A DNA stretch of 11,028 nucleotides from Cytophagaceae bacterium (GTDB taxonomy: Bacteria; Bacteroidota; Bacteroidia; Cytophagales; Spirosomataceae): the NCBI GenBank assembly GCA_947471105.1, contig CANIYB010000053.1:1-11028 (forward strand). Reading direction: 5' to 3'. The translations under genes were made by a program, and so were the position numbers. Numbering within the stretch: the stretch's first letter is position 1; the number at the start of each line of letters is the position of its first letter. Positions 1-6,380 of this stretch are shown here, piece after piece. Under the pieces are notes generated by a model. The model worked only from the letters and a program-made list of their open reading frames with translations. It was not told the DNA's origin and did not search any database.

Positions 1-2421
1 CCTGGGGACATGATCGCTTCTGCGATTCGCAAGATTATGGATCAAGGGATTTTGGAAGAAGTGGAGATTTATGCGACCAAAACTGAGGGAACTAAAATTT
101 GGTTAAGTATCATTTTAAAAGAACGTCCTAGGTTATATGCGATCCAATACACGGGGGTAAGAAAAGGGGAGCAGGAAAGTTTAAATGAGAAGGTAAAAAC
201 GTATAAGGGAAAGATTATCACAGAAACGCTTCGCAAGAACTTGGAGTTAGCGATTCGTAAATTTTATCAGGAGAAGGGTCGTTTAAACATCAAGACCAAA
301 TCTGTGATTAAGACAGATACCTTGCGTGGAAATAATGCCACATTGATGGTTAATGTCGTGAAGGGGGAGAAAGTGAAAGTGAACAAAATATTTTTGACTG
401 GAATTGAGCCAGAGGCACGTAGTTTGATTTTGAGAAAAATTAAAAATACCAAGCAAAGAAGATTTGGTCGGATCTTTAAGCCTTCCAAATTTGTGCCTAA
501 AAAGTGGGATGAAGACAAAGAAAAATTGTTGGCCGCCATGAATAAATTAGGCTATCGAGATTTTCAAATTAAGTCGGATTCCATTGCAAGGTTTGATGAG
601 GAGTCGATTAATTTAACGATCAATTTGACCCAAGGAAAAAAATATTATTACCGGAGTATTTCCTTTCAGGGAAATTATATTTACCCAGATTCTGTATTGA
701 GAGATGTCATCGGAATTAAGAAGGGGGATATTTATAATACGGAGGAATTAGATAAGAAAATGAGCCAAAATCCTGGAGAGGATTTAAGTTCTGTGTATAT
801 GGATAATGGATATTTGTATTACAATGCAGAACCTATCGAAACGGCTATTGAGGGAGATTCGATCGATTTGACAATTCGTATTTCAGAGGGAAAGCAAGCA
901 ACGATCAACAAGGTTATTTTGAATGGAAATACGAAAACGTCTGATCATGTGGTGATGCGAGAGATTCGAACATTACCGGGTCAGAAGTTTAATAAATCAG
1001 CTATTATTCGTACGGTGCGTGAGCTTTCAACGATTGGTTATTTTAACCCTGAAAAGATATCTCCTAATCCGATGCCACGTCCAGATGGAACAGTAGATAT
1101 TGAGTACAATGTAGAGGAAAAGCCTTCAGACCAGATAGAATTATCAGGAGGTTGGGGTGGATACATCGGTTTTGTGGGAACCTTAGGGGTTGTTTTCAAC
1201 AACTTTTCAGCTAAGAATTTAACCAATTTATCTGCTTGGCGACCATTGCCAGCGGGTGATGGACAAAAGCTTTCGGTACGTTTCCAAGCGAATGGCGCGG
1301 CCTTCCAAAATTATTCATTGACTTTCACCGAACCGTGGTTGGGTGGTAAAAAACCTAATTCATTCTCTATTTCATTGAATAGAAGTATTTCATACCCGTA
1401 CCAATTTAGAACTACGGGTTATGGGGGAGGCGCCGGTGGCTATGGTGGAGGATATGGTGGTGGTTACGGCGGTGGTTATGGTGGAGGCTATGGTGGTGGC
1501 TACGGCGGATATGGTGGTGGCTATGGTGGCTATGGTGGCTATGGCGGATATGGGGGCGGAATGAGCAATTATTCAGTACCTGATTCCTTATTGGATGCTC
1601 ACTTTAACGTGAATAGTATCACCTTTAGTTTAGGTAAGCGATTGAAATGGCCGGATGATTATTTTTCATTAAGTCATTCCTTGTCATTTTCACAATATGA
1701 TGTAGACCGATATTATACTTGGGCTTATCCGCAAGGGACATCAACTTCGGTTACGTTCATGACCAATTTCTCTCGAAATAGTATTGACAACCCTACCTTC
1801 GCGCGTATGGGATCTAGTTTCTCGATGACGGCATCATTGACACCTCCTTATTCATTATTTGGAGCGAATCAATCCGGTTCATTAATTGAGTACCATAAAT
1901 GGATGATGGATGCAAGTTGGTTCAGTCCGCTAGTAGGTAAATTTGTCCTTCATACCCGAGCGCACTTAGGATTTTTAGGTTCGTATGGAGGTCGGGAAAC
2001 AACGCGATTTGAACGTTTTGATTTAGGAGGTTCTGGAATGGTTCAAGGTTTCTCATTTAACCGTGATATTGTGGGTTTAAGAGGATATAAAGACCGTGTA
2101 ATCGGACCATCCGGATCTTATGGAAATGGGGGAGTAGCGTATAACAAGTTTGTGATGGAGGTGCGTTATCCAGTTTCATTGAATCCATCCGCCACGATAT
2201 TTGTTTTAGGTTTTGCTGAAGGTGGAAATAACTTCTCAAGTTTAAAGGAATACAATCCATTTAATTTATATAAATCAGCAGGATTGGGAGCACGTATCTT
2301 TATGCCAGCGTTTGGAATGATTGGAATTGATTACGGATTTGGATTTGATAAACCAAGACCAGGAGATTCAGATTTTGGTCGCCAAGCGTTTACATTCTCC
2401 ATAGGCCAACAAATCAGATAA
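1..2421 (+). CDS. bamA: BamA, outer-membrane protein assembly factor (5' partial)
   Basis: Omp85-family core of the Bam machine, which folds and inserts beta-barrel proteins into the outer membrane. The frame is open back to base 1 (residues P-G-D precede the first ATG at base 10) and this matches the middle of POTRA1, so the signal peptide and start of POTRA1 lie outside the window; ATG 10 is not the real start. Numbering from that ATG, POTRA2-5 follow at roughly 40-120, 123-212, 213-296 and 297-372. The barrel starts near 375. It carries TEPWLGGKKP (440-449) and the conserved lid-loop motif LRGYKD (690-695), the family's VRGF/Y-type signature. The C-terminus, FSIGQQIR, resembles Bacteroidota BamA ends. 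Odd point: a 48-residue Gly/Tyr-only tract (one Ala) at 470-517, in what should be an early extracellular loop. Two skp-like genes follow after 16 nt, a common Bacteroidota arrangement. Confidence 0.95.
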   Translation, partial: PGDMIASAIRKIMDQGILEEVEIYATKTEGTKIWLSIILKERPRLYAIQYTGVRKGEQESLNEKVKTYKGKIITETLRKNLELAIRKFYQEKGRLNIKTKSVIKTDTLRGNNATLMVNVVKGEKVKVNKIFLTGIEPEARSLILRKIKNTKQRRFGRIFKPSKFVPKKWDEDKEKLLAAMNKLGYRDFQIKSDSIARFDEESINLTINLTQGKKYYYRSISFQGNYIYPDSVLRDVIGIKKGDIYNTEELDKKMSQNPGEDLSSVYMDNGYLYYNAEPIETAIEGDSIDLTIRISEGKQATINKVILNGNTKTSDHVVMREIRTLPGQKFNKSAIIRTVRELSTIGYFNPEKISPNPMPRPDGTVDIEYNVEEKPSDQIELSGGWGGYIGFVGTLGVVFNNFSAKNLTNLSAWRPLPAGDGQKLSVRFQANGAAFQNYSLTFTEPWLGGKKPNSFSISLNRSISYPYQFRTTGYGGGAGGYGGGYGGGYGGGYGGGYGGGYGGYGGGYGGYGGYGGYGGGMSNYSVPDSLLDAHFNVNSITFSLGKRLKWPDDYFSLSHSLSFSQYDVDRYYTWAYPQGTSTSVTFMTNFSRNSIDNPTFARMGSSFSMTASLTPPYSLFGANQSGSLIEYHKWMMDASWFSPLVGKFVLHTRAHLGFLGSYGGRETTRFERFDLGGSGMVQGFSFNRDIVGLRGYKDRVIGPSGSYGNGGVAYNKFVMEVRYPVSLNPSATIFVLGFAEGGNNFSSLKEYNPFNLYKSAGLGARIFMPAFGMIGIDYGFGFDKPRPGDSDFGRQAFTFSIGQQIR
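1417..1560 (+). repeat. In-frame YGGG/YGG repeat tract within bamA
   Basis: A 144-bp region made of 12-bp and 9-bp units encoding Tyr-Gly-Gly-Gly and Tyr-Gly-Gly, 48 residues in all, with one Ala near its start. The units differ at synonymous third positions (TAT/TAC; GGT/GGC/GGA/GGG), so they are not freshly duplicated identical copies. All units keep the frame. It lies just after the LSISLNRS-type barrel strand and before a region resuming with MSNYSV. Confidence 0.95.
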
Positions 2422-2437
2422 TCGAATCAATCGGCAA

Positions 2438-2974
2438 ATGAAAAAGATTCTTTTTTTCTTGTTGGGTTTAAGTTTGTTTGGGCCTGCCTGTAGCGCTCAG
2501 AAATTTGGATATATTGATACCGAATTCATTACTTCTAAAATGCCTGAATATCAAAAAGTACAGGCAAAAATGGATGAGATGACCAAACAATGGATCAAAG
2601 AAATTGAGGCTAAAAAGGATGAAGTTACTGTGCTGGAACGCGCATTTAAATTAGAGGAGTTGTTGCTAACTGAGGATTTGCGCCAGCAACGTCTTCAGCA
2701 AATTAAGCAGAAGGATCAGGAGGCAAAATTGTTTCAGAACTCTGTTTTTGGGGCAGAGGGTGAATTATTTAAAGCAAAGAAAAATGCGTTGAAACCCATC
2801 TTGGATGAAGTTTCAAAAGCAGTAGAAAAAGTAGTGAGACAAAAAAGATTAGATTTCCTTTTTGATAAGGCAAATGATGGTTTAGCTTTAATTTACACGA
2901 ATCCTGTACATGATTATTCAGATTATGTATTGGAGGAATTGGGGTTAGAATTGGATCCTAATTTGAAAAAATAA
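2438..2974 (+). CDS. Skp/OmpH-family periplasmic chaperone (first copy)
   Basis: A 178-residue protein of the Skp/OmpH family, whose known members are trimeric periplasmic holdases that carry unfolded outer-membrane proteins to the Bam complex. Visible parts: a signal peptide at 1-20 (MKKI, hydrophobic core, then CSA before Q21, a signal-peptidase I type site); the family opening KFGYIDTEFITSKMPEY (22-38), equivalent to the first beta-strand and start of the tentacle; a charged, Gln/Lys/Glu-rich helical middle (about 40-135) suited to coiled coil; and a closing strand, LDFLFDKANDGLALIYTN (138-155). It starts 16 nt after the bamA stop with no clear Shine-Dalgarno, so it is probably in the bamA operon. 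The Cys in GPACSA does not fit a lipobox because position -3 is Gly. Family assignment is firm; client range is inferred. Confidence 0.9.
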   Translation: MKKILFFLLGLSLFGPACSAQKFGYIDTEFITSKMPEYQKVQAKMDEMTKQWIKEIEAKKDEVTVLERAFKLEELLLTEDLRQQRLQQIKQKDQEAKLFQNSVFGAEGELFKAKKNALKPILDEVSKAVEKVVRQKRLDFLFDKANDGLALIYTNPVHDYSDYVLEELGLELDPNLKK

Positions 2975-3006
2975 ACATTAACCCATTATTTTAACATAAA
3001 CATTCC

Positions 3007-3014
3007 TAATTTTA
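3007..3014 (+). promoter_or_regulatory. Possible weak -7 promoter element before second skp-like gene
   Basis: TAATTTTA lies 24 nt upstream of the ATG in a 64-nt AT-rich gap and matches the Bacteroidota -7 consensus TAnnTTTG except for the last base. No TTG -33 element is seen at the expected distance, so this is weak; the gene may simply be read from bamA. Confidence 0.2.
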
Positions 3015-3038
3015 CAATTAACAAATAGAAAACAACGT

Positions 3039-3662
3039 ATGAAAAACAAATTTTTATTGGCCGTAGGCCTAATGTTCGGTATGGCAACATTACCATTGCA
3101 GGCCCAAGTTAAAATCGGATTTATTAATGCTGATTATATATTAAGCCAAATGCCTGAGGCGAAACAAGTGGAAGAAGATTTAAAAAATACTCAAAAGCAG
3201 TATGAAACTCTTTACCAAGGAAAAGTGAAGGAATTTCAAGACAAGTTAGCCGCTTTTGAAAAGTTAAATGCGGACACCAAAACTCCGGATATTATCAAAC
3301 AAGATAAAGAGAAGGAATTGCAAAACTTGCAGACTTCTATTCAAGAGTTTCAAACAAATTCTCAGTCTTCTTTGCAGAAAAAGCAAGCGCAATTATTGCA
3401 ACCTTTGTTGAAAAAAATTGAGGAAAACATGCATGCAGTAGCTAATGAAAATGCGTATACACACGTATTTAATTATGATGCAGGTATGGGAACGGCTCCC
3501 ATTTTATTGCATTACCCAACGGAAGCTGCTATTTCAGATTTAGTGTTGAAGAAAATGGGCATTACACCTAAGCCAGTGACAGCTGCACCGACTGCTGCTC
3601 CTGCGGCTGCTAAGCCTGCTGCTGCTCCTGCTGCTGCAAAGCCTGCGGCTCCAAAGAAATAA
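3039..3662 (+). CDS. Skp/OmpH-family periplasmic chaperone with Ala/Pro/Lys tail (second copy)
   Basis: A 207-residue Skp/OmpH-family protein, paralogous to the gene before it. It has a signal peptide (1-22, ending LQA before Q23), the opening VKIGFINADYILSQMPEAK (24-42), a long Gln/Lys/Glu-rich helical hairpin (about 43-140) and the closing strand THVFNYDAGMGTAPILL (141-157). The conserved fold ends near KKMGI (171-175). After it comes a low-complexity tail (176-207) made almost only of Ala, Pro and Lys, containing a 9-residue repeat, APAAAKPAA, twice. The tail is absent from the first copy and from typical Skp. It may be an unstructured, positively charged extension that touches the cell wall or membrane (inference). 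The gene is the last of the bamA group and is followed at once by a strong terminator. Likely role: periplasmic chaperone for outer-membrane proteins. Confidence 0.9.
   Translation: MKNKFLLAVGLMFGMATLPLQAQVKIGFINADYILSQMPEAKQVEEDLKNTQKQYETLYQGKVKEFQDKLAAFEKLNADTKTPDIIKQDKEKELQNLQTSIQEFQTNSQSSLQKKQAQLLQPLLKKIEENMHAVANENAYTHVFNYDAGMGTAPILLHYPTEAAISDLVLKKMGITPKPVTAAPTAAPAAAKPAAAPAAAKPAAPKK
3597..3650 (+). repeat. Two tandem 27-bp units coding APAAAKPAA
   Basis: Two adjacent 27-bp units (3597-3623 and 3624-3650) differ at only three third-codon positions and encode the same nine residues. They sit in the C-terminal tail of the second Skp-like protein and look like a fairly recent in-frame duplication. 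Confidence 0.85.
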
Positions 3663-3681
3663 GGTTTTAAGATACTAATTG

Positions 3682-3714
3682 AAAATAGACGCAAGGAATT
3701 GCGTCTATTTTTTT
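3682..3714. terminator. Rho-independent hairpin between convergent operons, probably bidirectional
   Basis: A perfect 13-bp stem (3682-3694 with 3699-3711) around a GGAA loop, followed by a T run (3708-3714), then G and four more T. It lies 19 nt after the second skp-like gene. On the minus strand the A-rich left arm gives a short U run, so it can also stop the operon ending at 3733. Confidence 0.9.
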
Positions 3715-3732
3715 GTTTTCAATTTATTAGAC

Positions 3733-4479
3733 CTATTGATGGTTGAAATGTTGGTAGAGGTAATTTCCTATTTGGAATAAAGACACCATTAGTATAATGC
3801 CAAGAACTAGGTAATGAAACATTTTCTCTGGTATTCTCTTTAAAATAATTTTGCCTATATAGGTCCCTATAAAACTGATAGCGATTAAAAAGGGAATTAA
3901 AATAAGGTGATCCTTGGTGAAATATCCATTTAAAATATAGACGAAGGCTCTAGTCGAATCTACGCCCATGTCGATCATGGCAGATGTGGCAATAAAGACT
4001 TCTTTTTCTAAATTAAATGCGGTCAATACGAGTCCTCGGATCGCGCCGCCGGTTCCGATAAGTCCAGCTAAAAATCCGGAAACTCCTCCGCCAATATATA
4101 AATTAGTGTTTGTTTGTTGGATCGATTTAGCTTTTGGAGAGATTGAATAGAGCGCTATAAGTAAGATGACCGCATTGATTAAAACTTCACTTTCATTGAC
4201 CGGAATATATTCAATCAGCATCGCACCTAAAAAGACCGAAATGACCGCTGGGATCCCTAGCCTAAACGCAATATTCTTCTCAATACTTTTTTGGAATAAT
4301 ACGAGTTTGGATAAATTACTGAATACGTGAAATACAGCGGTGATGCCTAAAACAATTTTGAAATCTAAAAATAAGGAAGCTAGAGGTACAAATAGGATGG
4401 AAGATCCAAACCCCGATAAGGTCCCTAGGATTTCTGCTAGGAGAGCTAATATGAAAAATAACGCATATTTCTCCTGCAT
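3733..4479 (-). CDS. TauE/SafE-family membrane transporter
   Basis: A 248-residue, very hydrophobic protein of the TauE/SafE family, inner-membrane carriers of which characterised members export sulfite, sulfoacetate or other organosulfur anions. The two half-family signatures are visible: GTLSGFGSSILFVPL near the N-terminus (19-33) and GGGVSGFLAGLIGTGGAI (130-147) at the start of the second half, each a Gly-rich segment followed by further membrane helices. Around eight membrane segments can be read in total; the loop at 112-126 is polar and separates the halves. Length is normal for the family. It starts 7 nt after the lspA stop, so it is probably the third gene of an operon with proline dehydrogenase and lspA. 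The substrate cannot be told from the sequence; no sulfur-metabolism gene is nearby. Confidence 0.88.
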   Translation of the reverse strand: MQEKYALFFILALLAEILGTLSGFGSSILFVPLASLFLDFKIVLGITAVFHVFSNLSKLVLFQKSIEKNIAFRLGIPAVISVFLGAMLIEYIPVNESEVLINAVILLIALYSISPKAKSIQQTNTNLYIGGGVSGFLAGLIGTGGAIRGLVLTAFNLEKEVFIATSAMIDMGVDSTRAFVYILNGYFTKDHLILIPFLIAISFIGTYIGKIILKRIPEKMFHYLVLGIILMVSLFQIGNYLYQHFNHQ

Positions 4480-4486
4480 GATGATA

Positions 4487-5074
4487 TTATTCTATAGGTT
4501 TATTTGCTTCAAAAAATTTGTTTTGAAAAATGATGATGGCTATAACTCCACAAAATATGGCCGCATCAGCAAAATTGAAAATTGGCGTTGAGTAATAAGA
4601 ACCACCCCACAGAGGAACCCAAGTAGGCAATATACCCTCCCAAATATCAAAAAAGAACATATCAATCACCTGGCCATGAAACCAATTCATCGGTGCTCCA
4701 TAAGGCGCATTTCCTAAAAAAACACCATAAAAAACAGAGTCGATTAAATTGCCAATGGCTCCACCCAAAATGAGGGATACGCAAATCAAAAGACCCTTGG
4801 GGCTATTTTTTTGGGTTAACTTGTATAAATAATAGCCAATGCCAAACATGGCAACAATTCTAAAACTGGTCAATAATAATTTGCCATAAATGGACCCTAG
4901 TTGGATCCCAAAGGCCATTCCAGGATTCAACGTATAATGTAATTTAAATAAGGGGCCAATGAGTTCAATTTGCCCAAAATAACCTGGCTCCATGTAAAAA
5001 TGCACACCCATCTTAATGCTTTGATCCACCAAAATCACGGATAAACTCAATATAAAAAAACGAAAATCCTTCAT
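4487..5074 (-). CDS. lspA: Lipoprotein signal peptidase (signal peptidase II)
   Basis: Inner-membrane aspartyl protease that removes the signal peptide from diacylglyceryl-prolipoproteins; the target of globomycin. The 195-residue protein shows the family blocks: VDQSIK (16-21) in the first membrane helix, LNPGMAFG (49-56), GGAIGNLID (104-112), GQVIDMF (134-140) with catalytic Asp138, and NFADAAI (167-173) with catalytic Asp170. Four membrane segments are visible. The two catalytic motifs are about 30 residues apart, longer than the Proteobacterial spacing because of an inserted Trp/Gly/Tyr-rich loop (WEGILPTWVPLWGGSYYS), which I recall as usual in Bacteroidota. The ATG overlaps the upstream proline dehydrogenase stop as ATGA, implying coupled translation. 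Confidence 0.95.
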   Translation of the reverse strand: MKDFRFFILSLSVILVDQSIKMGVHFYMEPGYFGQIELIGPLFKLHYTLNPGMAFGIQLGSIYGKLLLTSFRIVAMFGIGYYLYKLTQKNSPKGLLICVSLILGGAIGNLIDSVFYGVFLGNAPYGAPMNWFHGQVIDMFFFDIWEGILPTWVPLWGGSYYSTPIFNFADAAIFCGVIAIIIFQNKFFEANKPIE

Positions 5075-6267
5075 AATAACTTTCTTCTGTTCACTTCTTT
5101 TGTAATTAGGGCAAATTCCCTAGATGTTTGCCCCGCAATAGAGCTATTCTCTTCGGCGCGTCTAAATAAATAGGGCATAACGGATTCAACAGGGCCGTAG
5201 GGAACATATTTGGCTACGTTATATCCAAAATGCGCTAGATTATAACTGATATTATCTGACATGCCTAACAACTGTGCAAAGTAAATTTGTTTATGATTGT
5301 TTGAAATGCCCAATGCATTCATCTTATCACACAAGTGGATACAGCTTTCTTCATTATGCGTTCCGACACAAAAATAAACAGTTTCTAGATTTTGTAAGCA
5401 CAAATCTACTGCTGCATTGAAATCGCGATCGGTATCATGCTTGCTTTTGTGTAGAGGTTCTGAATAGTTTTCTTCATGGGAACGTTGGCGCTCCTTTTCT
5501 AAATAGGCTCCCCGGACTAATTTCACCCCTAGGAAATAATGCTGGGCTTTGGCCGATTTAATGGCATTGGATAAATTTCCAAGCATATCTACTCGATACA
5601 TTTGAAAGGTATTATAAATGATAACATCATTTTTATTAAATTTTTCCATCATCTCATATGAAAGAAGGTCGATGGAATTTTGAATCCAACTTTCTTCCGC
5701 GTCGATGAAAAGTTTTACCTGTAAGTCAAACGCTTTTTGGCAAATTTCATGCAAGTATTCTTTACTTAATTGAAATGATTTTTCATCATCCTCATCTAAA
5801 GGACTTATTTGAAATTGTTCGAGTAGTTCTGAACTAAAAATCCCCGTGACTTTAAAAACGGCAAACGGTATTGAAAGTTCTTGATGCGCTTTCTCGATTG
5901 TTCTCAGGATTTCATTTTTTGTTTTTTGAAATGATTTTTCATTTTCTTCACCTTCTACCGAATAATCGAGAATGGTTCCAATCGAAACTTTATTAAGTCC
6001 TTGAATGGTTTTTTCACAATCTTCGATGGATTCTCCTCCACAGAATTGTTGAAAAATCGTGGTTTTTATCAGTTTTTTGATCGGAAAATGAAGGAAAAGG
6101 AACAATTTGATGAAAAAAGTGCCTAACTTTACAATCCAATTTTGATTCATTATGGCAAAAATCCAATAGGCTTTTTGTAGTTCGAAATTATTTTTGGAGG
6201 CAAAGGCAATGTGGGTGTCCTCAAAGGAAAGCTTTTTCAATTCGTTTGATGAAGTATTTAGGGTCAT
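5071..6267 (-). CDS. Proline dehydrogenase (monofunctional)
   Basis: FAD enzyme that oxidises L-proline to 1-pyrroline-5-carboxylate and passes electrons to the quinone pool; first step of proline catabolism. The 398-residue protein carries the PRODH TIM-barrel landmarks: TILDYSVEG (98-106), FKVTGIFS (138-145), LFIDAEESW (186-194), GVKLVRGAYLEKER (247-260), VGTHNEES (301-308), YFAQLLGMSD (329-338) and YVPYGPVESVMPYLFRRAEEN (354-374), whose Arg pair (369-370) matches the proline-carboxylate-binding arginines of PutA. There is no fused P5C dehydrogenase and no DNA-binding domain, so it is the standalone form. It heads a minus-strand operon with lspA and a TauE-like gene and has a perfect -7 promoter match just upstream. 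It is divergent from the DAHP synthase gene across 113 nt. Confidence 0.93.
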   Translation of the reverse strand: MTLNTSSNELKKLSFEDTHIAFASKNNFELQKAYWIFAIMNQNWIVKLGTFFIKLFLFLHFPIKKLIKTTIFQQFCGGESIEDCEKTIQGLNKVSIGTILDYSVEGEENEKSFQKTKNEILRTIEKAHQELSIPFAVFKVTGIFSSELLEQFQISPLDEDDEKSFQLSKEYLHEICQKAFDLQVKLFIDAEESWIQNSIDLLSYEMMEKFNKNDVIIYNTFQMYRVDMLGNLSNAIKSAKAQHYFLGVKLVRGAYLEKERQRSHEENYSEPLHKSKHDTDRDFNAAVDLCLQNLETVYFCVGTHNEESCIHLCDKMNALGISNNHKQIYFAQLLGMSDNISYNLAHFGYNVAKYVPYGPVESVMPYLFRRAEENSSIAGQTSREFALITKEVNRRKLL

Positions 6268-6285
6268 TTAGTACAAAATTGCTTG

Positions 6286-6293
6286 CAAATATA
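6286..6293 (-). promoter_or_regulatory. Probable -7 promoter element of the proline dehydrogenase operon
   Basis: On the minus strand TATATTTG matches the Bacteroidota -7 consensus TAnnTTTG exactly, 18 nt upstream of the ATG, which would give a leader of roughly 10-15 nt. No TTG -33 element is seen at 17-23 nt spacing, which lowers confidence. Confidence 0.4.
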
Positions 6294-6380
6294 AGAGTTT
6301 ATATTGACCGATATTCGTATCATATTAAATAAATAATCATAAATCACAGGCGAAAGCTGCCTGAAAACGTAAGAAGTATT

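Noticed and set aside
267..539. A 90-codon minus-strand frame inside bamA
   Set aside because: Antisense to conserved POTRA domains, with no recognisable protein pattern.
1417..1560. CRISPR-like or minisatellite array
   Set aside because: Units are 9-12 bp with no spacers and keep the bamA frame; it is a coding repeat.
2438..2497. First Skp-like protein as a lipoprotein (Cys18 in GPACSA)
   Set aside because: Residue -3 is Gly and -2 is Pro, which do not fit a lipobox; a signal-peptidase I site after CSA fits better.
4340..4591. An 83-codon plus-strand frame across the TauE-like/lspA junction
   Set aside because: Antisense to two well-supported genes and without any protein-like features.
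6268..6380. Riboswitch or leader-peptide attenuator upstream of DAHP synthase
   Set aside because: The 113-nt gap is AT-rich with just one 5-bp inverted repeat, no terminator-like hairpin and no short frame rich in aromatic codons.
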